A DNA stretch of 64,000 nt from NCBI RefSeq assembly GCF_011682175.1, contig NZ_WHJG01000002.1, positions 273,244-337,243 of the forward strand, given 5' to 3'. This document shows positions 9,301-16,822 of the stretch, piece by piece (positions within the stretch are counted from its first letter, which is position 1; every line of letters starts with the position of its first letter). The position numbers and the translations under genes were made by a program. The notes beneath the pieces were generated by a model. The model had not been told where the DNA came from. It saw only the letters and a program-made list of their open reading frames with translations, and made no database searches. The DNA is from Massilia frigida. Its GTDB lineage: Bacteria; Pseudomonadota; Gammaproteobacteria; Burkholderiales; Burkholderiaceae_D.

Positions 9301-10704
9301 ATGAGGTCTTTCATGCGCATGCGCCAACTCCCCGTTCTCATCGCCGGACTTTCCCTGTCGCTGACCGCTTTTGCGGCCGCCAGCGACAGCTGGAACATCC
9401 CCGTCAACGTCAAGAAGCTCGATAACGGCCTGACCGTGATCGTCTCGCCCGACCATACCTCGCCCACCGTCGGCGTGAGCGTGGTGTACCACGTGGGCAT
9501 GCGGCTGGAACCGAAAAACCGCACCGGCTTCGCCCACCTGTTCGAGCACCTGATGTTCCAGGGTACGCCGAACGCGCCCAAGGGCGTGTTCGACAAGGCC
9601 ATCACCGGCGGCGGCGGGCGCAACAACGGTTCGACCCGGCCCGACTTCACCAACTATATAGAGACGGCGCCGGTATCGTCGATCGAGTCGATCCTGTGGC
9701 TCGAAGCGGACCGCATGAAAACGCTCGACTTCAACGAAAAAACCCTCAAGAACCAGCAGGACGTGGTCAAGGAAGAAATCCGCGTCAACGTGAAGAACCA
9801 GCCGTACGGCGGCTTCATGTGGATCGACATCAACCAGCAGGCGTTCCAGAAATGGGAAAACAACCACGACGGCTACGGCAGCTTCCAGGACCTGGAAGGC
9901 GCCAGCCTGGACGACGTGCGCAATTTTCACCGCGATTACTACGGTCCCAACAATGCAGTGCTGGCGATCTCGGGCGACGTGACCCCGGCCCAGGGCTTCG
10001 CGCTGGCGCAAAAATACTTCGCCGCCATTCCGAAACGCCCAACGCCGCCAACGACCGACTTCAGCGAACCGCTGGGCACGGCCGAAAAACGCATCGAGCA
10101 AAGCGACGCGCTGGCCCAGGTGCCGGCCATTGCCGCCGCCTGGAAGATGCCGGCGCGCGGTAGCCGCGACCTGGCGCCGATGGCGGTGCTGGGCGAACTG
10201 CTGGCCGGCGGCGACGCCTCGGTGCTGTACCAGGGCCTGGTCAAGGGGCGCGAAGTGGCGCTCAACGTCGACTCCCTGTACGGGCTGACCAGCCCGTGGG
10301 AATTCGACGGCCCGACCTTGTTTACCGTGTTCGCGCTGTACAAGCCAACCAGCAGCGCCGACGCCATGCTCAAGGGTATCGATGACGAAGTCGCGAAGAT
10401 TGTGGCAGGCGGGGTCGATGCGGCCACGCTCAAGCGGGTCAAGACGCGCATGCTGGCCAACTGGTACAACACGCTGGAAAGCTTCATCGACCGCGCCGAC
10501 ACCCTGGCCAAGCTGCAAACCCTGTGGGGCGACGCCAACGTGGTCAACCAGATCCCGGGCTGGATCGACGGCGTGACCTCGGAAGACATCCAGCGCGTGG
10601 CCAAGACCTATCTGACGCAAGCGAACCGCACCGTCATCGACCGCAAGCCGGTCGTCAAGACCGCCGCCGCCGCGCCCGCCGCCCAACCCGCCGCCAAGAA
10701 TTAA
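9301..10704 (+). CDS. Periplasmic M16 zinc peptidase (catalytic partner)
   Basis: A 467-residue insulinase-family (M16) metallopeptidase with a signal peptide (MRSFMRMRQLPVLIAGLSLS... cut near AFAA). The inverted zinc motif HLFEH (H-x-x-E-H) lies at about residue 80, and the third ligand is expected in DVVKEEIRVN. The N- and C-terminal M16 lobes are both present (RNFHRDYYGPNNAVLAISGD is typical). It is followed 11 bases later by a second M16 protein that lacks the zinc motif, so the two probably form a heterodimeric peptidase as in other bacterial M16B pairs. Confidence 0.92.
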   Translation: MRSFMRMRQLPVLIAGLSLSLTAFAAASDSWNIPVNVKKLDNGLTVIVSPDHTSPTVGVSVVYHVGMRLEPKNRTGFAHLFEHLMFQGTPNAPKGVFDKAITGGGGRNNGSTRPDFTNYIETAPVSSIESILWLEADRMKTLDFNEKTLKNQQDVVKEEIRVNVKNQPYGGFMWIDINQQAFQKWENNHDGYGSFQDLEGASLDDVRNFHRDYYGPNNAVLAISGDVTPAQGFALAQKYFAAIPKRPTPPTTDFSEPLGTAEKRIEQSDALAQVPAIAAAWKMPARGSRDLAPMAVLGELLAGGDASVLYQGLVKGREVALNVDSLYGLTSPWEFDGPTLFTVFALYKPTSSADAMLKGIDDEVAKIVAGGVDAATLKRVKTRMLANWYNTLESFIDRADTLAKLQTLWGDANVVNQIPGWIDGVTSEDIQRVAKTYLTQANRTVIDRKPVVKTAAAAPAAQPAAKN

Positions 10705-10715
10705 GGAGAGCCACC

Positions 10716-12134
10716 ATGAAAAGACTGATGCTGGCACTGAGTATTTCCCTGCTGTTCGCGCCGGCCGCCTTTGCCGCCGACAGCGCCAAGGCCGCCACTG
10801 CCAATACCCTGCCCCCGTACGGCAAGGACAAACCGATTCCGATTCCACAGATCTTCAAGCAAACCCTGGCCAATGGCTTGCAGGTATGGGTCGTGCCGCG
10901 CCAGGGCTTGCCGCGCGTGGACTACGTGCTGGCCGTGCGCGGTGCCGGCCTGGCCGCCGACGACAGCGCGCACCCCGGCTTCGCCAACCTGCTGGCGAGC
11001 CTGCTCAATGAAGGCAGTACCAGGCGCGACTCGCGCGCCATCGCCGAAGCGGCCCAGGGCCTGGGTGGCGAAGTCGGCGCCGGCGCCAGCCACGACGGCA
11101 TCGTGGTCTCGGCCAATGCCCTGACCTCGAACGCCGGCCCGATGCTGCAACTGCTGGCCGAAGTGGCGCGCCTGCCGGCCTTCCCGCCGAAGGAAGTCGA
11201 ACTGGGCAAGGGCAATGCGCTGGAGGGCTTGAAAGTGTCCGAAACCAGTCCGGGCTTTCGCGCCGACCGCGCCCTGAACAAGGTGGTGTTCGGCCCTCAC
11301 CCGTATGGCAACACCAGCCCGACCGTGACATCGATCACCTCGGTCACGCCGGAATTGCTGCACGCCGAGCACGGCAAGCGCTTCCGCCCCGACCGCAGCC
11401 TGCTGGTGATCACCGGCCGCATCGGCAACGCCGAGGCGCTCAAGCTGGCCACGGCCGCCTTCGGCGACTGGAAGGCGGACGGCCCTGCCCTGCCCGACAC
11501 TCCGGGCGCGAGCCTGGCCGCCAAGCCGGTGCGCCTGATCCTGCAGCGCGACGGCAGCGTGCAGTCGACCATGCGCCTGGGCAGCCCCGGCATGGCCGCC
11601 AGCGCCACCGACTACGTGCCGCTGCGCCTGACCAGCACCATCCTCGGTGGCGGTTTCAGCAGCCGGGTGAACCTCAACCTGCGCGAGGAAAAGGGCTACA
11701 CCTATGGCGCCTCGGCCGGTGCGCGCATCTTCCGCAACGGCGGCAGCATCGTCGGCGGGGCCGATGTGCGCAATGAAGTGACCGGCGCGGCGCTCAAGGA
11801 ATACCTGCACGAGTACACCCGCATCGGCAGCGAGCTGGTCCCGGACGCGGAATTGAGCATGAACAAGCGCTACGTGGCCGGCGGCTACCTGATCAGCAAC
11901 CAGATGCAGCGCGCCGTGGCCGGCACCCTGGCCAACAACTGGCTGGTCGGCTTGCCGCCGGAATTCCTCGGCCAGTACGTGCCGCTGATCCAGAAAGTCA
12001 CGGCCGCACAAGTGCGCGAGATGGGCAAGAAGTATTTTGCTCCAGAGCTGCAATCGGTGATCGTGGTCGGCGATAATGCCGCCGTGGCCGAACAATTGAA
12101 GCAATACGGGGAGTTCACCGTCCAGGAGAAGTAA
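10716..12134 (+). CDS. Periplasmic M16-family protein without zinc motif (non-catalytic partner)
   Basis: A 472-residue M16-family protein with signal peptide MKRLMLALSISLLFAPAAFA. The place where H-x-x-E-H should be reads HPGFANLLASLL, so it cannot bind catalytic zinc in the usual way. The C-terminal lobe keeps the R/Y substrate-binding motif NLREEKGYTYGASAGAR. It is preceded by AAGGAGAG and directly follows the active partner. Partnering of one active and one inactive M16 chain is known in bacteria; here it is inferred from gene order. Confidence 0.9.
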   Translation: MKRLMLALSISLLFAPAAFAADSAKAATANTLPPYGKDKPIPIPQIFKQTLANGLQVWVVPRQGLPRVDYVLAVRGAGLAADDSAHPGFANLLASLLNEGSTRRDSRAIAEAAQGLGGEVGAGASHDGIVVSANALTSNAGPMLQLLAEVARLPAFPPKEVELGKGNALEGLKVSETSPGFRADRALNKVVFGPHPYGNTSPTVTSITSVTPELLHAEHGKRFRPDRSLLVITGRIGNAEALKLATAAFGDWKADGPALPDTPGASLAAKPVRLILQRDGSVQSTMRLGSPGMAASATDYVPLRLTSTILGGGFSSRVNLNLREEKGYTYGASAGARIFRNGGSIVGGADVRNEVTGAALKEYLHEYTRIGSELVPDAELSMNKRYVAGGYLISNQMQRAVAGTLANNWLVGLPPEFLGQYVPLIQKVTAAQVREMGKKYFAPELQSVIVVGDNAAVAEQLKQYGEFTVQEK

Positions 12135-12188
12135 GCCGGGGACGGCAGGACAGCCCGCCAGGGCGCCTGCACCGGATCGATTCGCCCG

Positions 12189-12225
12189 CAAGCCGCCGCT
12201 GCGCAAGCACCGGCGGCTTGTTTTT
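12189..12225 (+). terminator. Rho-independent terminator of the M16 pair
   Basis: Ten-bp stem CAAGCCGCCG (12189-12198) paired with CGGCGGCTTG (12211-12220), followed by five T, 54 bases after the second M16 stop. Confidence 0.88.
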
Positions 12226-12271
12226 GCCCGCTTTTCCAAACATTATCCGCCGGCCCAGCCGCCTATCTGAC

Positions 12272-12812
12272 ATGACCATCAAAACCTGTGCCCTGCCCGT
12301 CCTGCTGGCAGCCTTGACCGGCTGCGTTACCTACGCGCCGCCGCCCGACGGGCCGACAGCGTCCCTGGGGGACGTACTTCGACACCGATTCAGACGGCCA
12401 CATGCGTACCGGATTGGCAACAGTGTTTGCCAATCCGGCCTGCGACAGCATGCCGTCGGGCGGACGCATCGGTACCACCATGGGCATGGACGAGCGTCAC
12501 GAATTTCCGACCCAGAAAATCGCCGCAGGCCAGGAATTCACCTTCGCCCTGGCGGTGGTCGAGGTACTGAACAAATCCAATGCAGGCTGCTCCGTGACCG
12601 CCACGTTCCTGCCCGAACCCGGCGCAACGTATGAAGCGCGCTTGTATATTCGCGGCAATACGGCACGATGCGAGATGGTGATCGTCGACGGCCAGAACCT
12701 CGCTGTTCCATTCACAATGCCGAAATTTTCCTGCATGGGCGGCTTGAAAGGTAAAACCAGAAACGGCGTGGGCTGGTTCGGCTCCCTCAATATTATTGGA
12801 GGAATCCGATAG
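12272..12812 (+). pseudogene. Lipoprotein gene with single-base frameshift
   Basis: Two overlapping frames encode the halves of one small lipoprotein of unknown function. The first (ATG 12272) gives the lipoprotein signal peptide MTIKTCALPVLLAALTGC, then VTYAPPPDGPTASLG. The second, from just before 12378, gives YFDTDSDGHMRTGLATVFAN and continues to 12812. Removing one G from the run of five at 12367-12371 fuses them into about 179 residues. The second half has Cys and beta-rich segments (TFALAVVEVL, MVIVDGQNLAVPF) but no recognised domain. A terminator at 12927 follows. Confidence 0.65.
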
Positions 12813-12926
12813 TGAGGCTAAAGATCCCTCTGAAATAATCGTCGTTCAAGACATCGTTTCAGGGAAATCCCCCAAGTTGCCCGCACGGCACGCGTGCGCA
12901 GCATGCAGGCGTGCGAAAAACCCAGG

Positions 12927-12956
12927 CCGCCTGCCTCCACAGCAGGCGGTTTTATT
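12927..12956 (+). terminator. Rho-independent terminator
   Basis: Stem CCGCCTGC (12927-12934) and GCAGGCGG (12942-12949) with a seven-base loop, followed by TTTTATT. It lies downstream of the frameshifted lipoprotein gene, on the same strand. Confidence 0.82.
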
Positions 12957-13102
12957 ATGCCGCTCACCATCTGTTAAGCAAACCGTGTATGCGATCTGCA
13001 AATCGGACAGCCAGGGCACCGAAAAGGAACAAGCCATCCCGCTCAAGTAAGTGCTCGGGCAAGTGCGCCTGCGGCGCTGCATCCGGCCATGCAGGGCCGG
13101 AT

Positions 13103-13441
13103 TCAGGCGTAGACGTCGATGATATTGCCGGAGGAAGTGGCAGACGGCGCGCCGGCGGTGGGAGTCGCGGCCGTGGCGGATGGCGCGCTGGGAACGGCCG
13201 CCGCCGGCGTGGCGGCACTGCCACTTTCCTGGTCGATGCGCTGCCGCACCTGGGTGATGCGCGCAGAGATCGCCTGGATATCGGATTTGCCCTGCGGCGT
13301 GTCGGCGCTGGCGCAATTGACGCAGTCGGACAACTGCTGCTGATAGCGCTGCAATTGCGCTTGCAGGGTCACGGGCGACGGTTTCGCGGCGCCATAGGCA
13401 TACGCGGCGCTGCTGGTACTGCTGGCGATGGCTTGCGTCAT
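13103..13441 (-). CDS. FlxA-like coiled-coil protein
   Basis: A 112-residue protein resembling the FlxA-like family: a short helical region LQAQLQRYQQQLSDCVNC with a C-x-x-C pair, then KSDIQAISARITQVRQRID, followed by an Ala/Pro/Ser/Thr-rich tail. Proteins of this type are found in several Burkholderiales but have no firm function. It is 43 bases downstream of the methionine-rich peptide gene on the same strand, so it may belong to the hypochlorite-defence operon. Confidence 0.6.
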   Translation of the reverse strand: MTQAIASSTSSAAYAYGAAKPSPVTLQAQLQRYQQQLSDCVNCASADTPQGKSDIQAISARITQVRQRIDQESGSAATPAAAVPSAPSATAATPTAGAPSATSSGNIIDVYA

Positions 13442-13484
13442 ACGGCCTCCTGGAAACGCCCGGCGCTGCGGCCGGGCACCACGT

Positions 13485-13733
13485 TTACTTCTTCATCTCG
13501 TCCTTGGCCATCGCGTCTTTCTTCATTCCATCCTTGGCCATCGCATCCTTGCCCATGGCGTCTTTCTTCATGCCATCCTTAGCCATGTGATCCTTCTGCA
13601 TGGCCGGCTTGTGCATGGCATCCTTGCTCATGCCATCCTTGGCCATCTCATCCTTCTTCATGGCATCCTGAGCATACACGGAAGAGGACAGCATCAGGCA
13701 TGCGGCGATCAGGGCGGTGGTAACGTTTTTCAT
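13485..13733 (-). CDS. mrpX: Periplasmic methionine-rich MxKDx repeat peptide (MrpX-like)
   Basis: An 82-residue exported peptide: signal sequence MKNVTTALIAACLMLSSSVYA, then about 61 residues made almost only of the pentapeptide M-x-K-D-x (KKDAM, AKDGM, GKDAM and so on). Twelve of these residues are methionine. This is the pentapeptide MXKDX repeat family. In Azospira such a peptide (MrpX) scavenges hypochlorite by methionine oxidation and is then repaired by a YedY-type sulfoxide reductase; the reductase gene is immediately upstream here. No promoter of its own is evident in the 73-base gap. Confidence 0.88.
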   Translation of the reverse strand: MKNVTTALIAACLMLSSSVYAQDAMKKDEMAKDGMSKDAMHKPAMQKDHMAKDGMKKDAMGKDAMAKDGMKKDAMAKDEMKK

Positions 13734-13806
13734 GGTATTTCCTTCAAAGTGAGTGAACAGGATAAGTACTGCTTGCGGGTGGTGCGGGACAGCGATCGGA
13801 AACCGG

Positions 13807-14589
13807 TCAACTGCCGCCGAACCAGTTATACCCCTGGTTTTCCCAGTAGCCGCCAGGGTAGGTATTGGTCACGAAAATGGCCTGGATATGCTTCGGATTC
13901 TTGTAGCCGAGCTTGGTCGGCATGCGCAGCTTCATCGGAAAGCCGTAGCGCGGCGGCAAGGGCTGGTCGTCGTAGGTCAGCGCCATCAGGGTTTGCGGAT
14001 GCAGCGCCGTAGCCATGTCGATGCTCGTGAAATAATCGTCGGCGCATTGAAAGCCCACGTATTTGGCGCTCAGGTCGGCGCCCACATGGCGCAGGAAATG
14101 CCCGAACGACACCCCGCCCCATTTGCCGATCGCGCTCCAGCCTTCCACGCAGATATGGCGCGTGATCTGGTCCTGCTGCGGCAGCGCGCGCAGCCGGGCC
14201 AGGGTCCACGGCTTGCGGTCGGCCACCATGCCGCCCAGCTCCAGGCGCCAGGCCTCGCCATCGATCTCGCGCACCTCGTCCTCGCCATAAAAGGCATTGA
14301 AGGGAAACGGCCGCGTGATCATGCTGGCCGGATAAGTAGGCGCCAGACGCGCCGGATCGAACAGCAAGCCCTGGACCCGGTCGTTGAAGCGCGAGATGCC
14401 CGTCAGCGCCTGCTCGATGCTGTCCTGGTCGCTGGTGGAGCAGCCGGTTAGCAAGCTCAGGCCGCCCAGGGTCAGGCTGCGCTCCAGGAAGGCCCGGCGC
14501 GATGGCTGGGCGATGCGCTTGACGGCATCGGCCAGCATGGCGGCACCCTCGGCGGGAATGGCGATGTCGCGTGGTTTGAACAGTGTCAT
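13807..14589 (-). CDS. Molybdopterin methionine sulfoxide reductase, YedY1/MsrP-like
   Basis: A 260-residue sulfite-oxidase-fold molybdoenzyme. The export region SRRAFLERSLTLGGLSLLTGC carries a twin-arginine-like S-R-R-x-F-L motif and ends in a possible lipobox, so it may be anchored in the periplasm. The molybdenum-ligating cysteine is in RHICVEGWSAIGKWGG, and KLGYKNPKHIQAI is typical for the family. The gene lies between its putative cytochrome b partner (26 bases upstream) and the methionine-rich peptide that is its likely substrate. I chose ATG 14589 to place the Tat motif near residue 30. Confidence 0.88.
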   Translation of the reverse strand: MTLFKPRDIAIPAEGAAMLADAVKRIAQPSRRAFLERSLTLGGLSLLTGCSTSDQDSIEQALTGISRFNDRVQGLLFDPARLAPTYPASMITRPFPFNAFYGEDEVREIDGEAWRLELGGMVADRKPWTLARLRALPQQDQITRHICVEGWSAIGKWGGVSFGHFLRHVGADLSAKYVGFQCADDYFTSIDMATALHPQTLMALTYDDQPLPPRYGFPMKLRMPTKLGYKNPKHIQAIFVTNTYPGGYWENQGYNWFGGS

Positions 14590-14615
14590 GATGGAGTTTT
14601 CCTGAACGGTGATTG

Positions 14616-15212
14616 TTAGCGGCCGCGCAGCATGGCCAGCAGGGTGCGCGGCACCAGGGCCACCATCGCCACGTGCACGACGATGAAGGCGCACAGGCCG
14701 CCCATCGCAAAAAAATGCACCAGGCGCGCGCCTTCATAGCCACCCATCAGCACGCGCAGCAGGGGAAACTGCACCGATTTCCACAGCACCAGCCCGGACA
14801 GCACCAGCACGATGCTGTCGAGCATGACGAACAGGTAAGCCAGGCGCTGCACGCTGTTGTAGCGGCGCGGATCGGCATGGGCCAGCTTGCCTTTCAGCGC
14901 AGCGCCCATGTCGAGCAGCAACTGGCGTGGCGAAATCGGGAAGAACTGGCGCCGCAAGCGTCCCGACACCAGATTGAGCAGCAAATACAGGATGCCGTTG
15001 GCCAGCAGCAGCCACATCGCGGCGAAGTGCCATTGCAGTGCACCGCCCAGCCAGCCGCCCAGGGTGATTCCAGGGGGAATGGCAAAGCCGAGAAAGGCGG
15101 TCGCGTTGTAGATGCGCCAGCCGCTGGCGACCAGCAGCACCACGGCGAGCGCATTGAGCCAGTGGGTCAGGCGCAGCCAGAGCGGATGGATGGTGCGCGC
15201 ATCGCGCCTCAT
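14616..15212 (-). CDS. Cytochrome b561-type membrane partner (YedZ1-like)
   Basis: A 198-residue membrane cytochrome b. Heme-ligand-like histidines sit in LWLRLTHWLNALAVV, in ALQWHFAAMWLLL and in GARLVHFFAMGG / FIVVHVAMV, and four to five hydrophobic helices are visible. It is of the b561 type rather than the MsrQ type and would pass quinol electrons to the periplasmic reductase encoded just downstream. The ATG at 15212 (MRRDARTIHPLW) was preferred; an ATG 14 codons upstream is also in frame. Confidence 0.82.
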   Translation of the reverse strand: MRRDARTIHPLWLRLTHWLNALAVVLLVASGWRIYNATAFLGFAIPPGITLGGWLGGALQWHFAAMWLLLANGILYLLLNLVSGRLRRQFFPISPRQLLLDMGAALKGKLAHADPRRYNSVQRLAYLFVMLDSIVLVLSGLVLWKSVQFPLLRVLMGGYEGARLVHFFAMGGLCAFIVVHVAMVALVPRTLLAMLRGR

Positions 15213-15358
15213 CGCGCGCCCCCGGCGGCCGCACCCTTTTTGACTTGGCGGCAAGAAGCGGCATATGATGCCGGCGCGGCGCCGGACCTTGTCAATACGG
15301 TGAAGGTGGGAAACGGTTTCATGGACTTTGCCTGTTTATGAATGACACTGACAGGTAG

Positions 15359-15385
15359 TTCGCAACGCGCCCGGGATTGGTTACA
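15359..15385 (-). promoter_or_regulatory. Putative SigF-type ECF promoter for the hypochlorite-defence operon
   Basis: On the minus strand, TGTAACC (15379-15385) is followed after exactly 16 bases by CGAA (15359-15362). From memory this matches promoters of SigF/EcfF-type ECF factors (TGTAACC-N16-CGAA). It lies about 150 bases upstream of the cytochrome b gene in the intergenic region shared with the divergent sigF-nrsF pair. Confidence 0.65.
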
Positions 15386-15447
15386 GCCCAGGAAAAATAT
15401 GTCGCAAAATAATTTATATCGATCAAACGCTGTTACTAAAGGCCCCG

Positions 15448-16020
15448 ATGGAACGAATACCTGAGGTAAGCAGCTTGCGCAGCACGGAATTGCGCTTGCA
15501 CGCCCTGTTCTTGCAAGGACTCGACGGCGACGCCCAGGCCTACCGCGTCTTCTTGCAGGCGACGGCGTCGCATTTGCGGGCCTTCCTGCGGCGGCGCCTG
15601 AACCGCTGGCCGGACGAGGTCGAAGATCTGGTGCAGGAATCGCTGCTGGCGATCCATAACCAGCGCCTGAGTTACGATACCGGCGTGCCGCTGACGGCGT
15701 GGATGGTGGCGATTGCCCGCTACAAGCTGGTCGACTGGATGCGCCGCCATGCGCGCCGCGACGCCCTGACCGAGCCGCTGCCCGACGAAGACGCTTTCTT
15801 TTCCAGCGCCGACGCCGATGCCGGCGAGGCGCGGCGCGACCTGGGCAAGCTGCTGGCCACCCTGCCGGTCAAGCAGCGCGAGGCGATCGTCTACACCAAG
15901 CTCGACGGCCTGTCGGTGCGCGAAGCGGCCGACGCCCTGCAAATGACCGAAGCGGCGGTCAAGGTGTCCGTCCACCGCGGCTTGAAAACCCTGGCAACCC
16001 TTTTGAAGGATGCGCTATGA
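15448..16020 (+). CDS. sigF: ECF RNA polymerase sigma factor, SigF-like
   Basis: A 190-residue extracytoplasmic-function sigma factor. The region 2 helix contains EVEDLVQESLLAIHNQR and RYKLVDWMRRHARRD; region 4 contains LPVKQREAIVYTKLDGLSVREAADAL and the recognition helix TEAAVKVSVHRGLKTL. Its stop overlaps the start of an NrsF-type membrane anti-sigma factor (ATGA), and the divergent genes encode methionine-oxidation repair. In Azospira and Caulobacter such pairs respond to hypochlorite or heavy metals; the inducer here is inferred from context. Confidence 0.93.
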   Translation: MERIPEVSSLRSTELRLHALFLQGLDGDAQAYRVFLQATASHLRAFLRRRLNRWPDEVEDLVQESLLAIHNQRLSYDTGVPLTAWMVAIARYKLVDWMRRHARRDALTEPLPDEDAFFSSADADAGEARRDLGKLLATLPVKQREAIVYTKLDGLSVREAADALQMTEAAVKVSVHRGLKTLATLLKDAL

Positions 16021-16658
16021 ACACAGATGACTTGATTGACATGCTCTCCAGCGGCCCGGACGTGCGCGTGCAGGCGGCCCCGGCCCGCACCGCCCTGCTG
16101 CCGCTGGCCGCCGGCTTGCTCGCCAGCACCTTCATCGTGCTGGCCGGGCTGGGCCTGCGCGCCGACCTGGCCCAGGCCGCCACCCTGGCGCCGTTCTGGA
16201 CCAAGCTTGCCTTCTCGCTCGCCTTGGCAGCGGCCGGCGCGCTGGCGCTCAAACGCCTGGCCACGCCGGGCGCGCGCACCGCCATGCTAGCGCTGCTGCT
16301 GAGCGCGCCGGTCGTGCTGATCTGGTGTCTGGCGGCAATGATGCTGTGGCAAGCGGCGCCCGAGCTGCGCGCCGAGCTGTTCTGGGGCCGTACCTGGCGC
16401 AGCTGCCCGCTGCTGATCGCGCTGATCTCGCTGCCCCTGTTCGGCACCGCGCTGCACGTCGTGCGCAACCTGGCGCCCACCCGCCTGCGACTGGCAGGCG
16501 CGGCCGCCGGATTCGGCGCCGGCGCGGCCGCCGCCGCCGTGTACTGCCTGCATTGCCCCGAGGCAAGCGCGGTATTCGTCGGCTTCTGGTACCTGCTCGG
16601 GATGCTGATCCCGGCGGCCGTCGGGGCCCTGATCGGCCCGCGCGTGCTTGCATGGTAG
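16017..16658 (+). CDS. nrsF: NrsF-family (DUF1109) membrane anti-sigma factor
   Basis: A 213-residue integral membrane protein with about six hydrophobic segments, translationally coupled to the sigma factor by an ATGA overlap. The family's conserved cysteines are present in WRSCPLLIALISLP and in VYCLHCPEAS. In Caulobacter, NrsF holds SigF inactive and conserved cysteines are needed for release; this gives the likely redox switch here. The N-terminus MNTDDLIDMLSSGP is the cytoplasmic segment expected to contact the sigma factor. Confidence 0.92.
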   Translation: MNTDDLIDMLSSGPDVRVQAAPARTALLPLAAGLLASTFIVLAGLGLRADLAQAATLAPFWTKLAFSLALAAAGALALKRLATPGARTAMLALLLSAPVVLIWCLAAMMLWQAAPELRAELFWGRTWRSCPLLIALISLPLFGTALHVVRNLAPTRLRLAGAAAGFGAGAAAAAVYCLHCPEASAVFVGFWYLLGMLIPAAVGALIGPRVLAW

Positions 16659-16822
16659 TTTGCATTTTCCATGCCATGTCGCGAACTCGTGCGCAACAAA
16701 ATCAGTATTGAGCTAGATCAAAGTTTGTGCAGATAGGAGCACGTATAGTGATTTATATCGATCCGGGCTCAACGAACATTTGAGCCTTGTCAAACATTGT
16801 GCAACTTTCTTTGACCGGGAGA

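Noticed and set aside
15448..16020. SigF-type autoregulatory promoter upstream of sigF
   Set aside because: No TGTAACC-N16-CGAA on the plus strand between 15213 and 15447.
16787..16822. TTG start for the sigma-54 activator
   Set aside because: ATG 16823 (or 16832) is better placed relative to GGGAG and preserves the domain.
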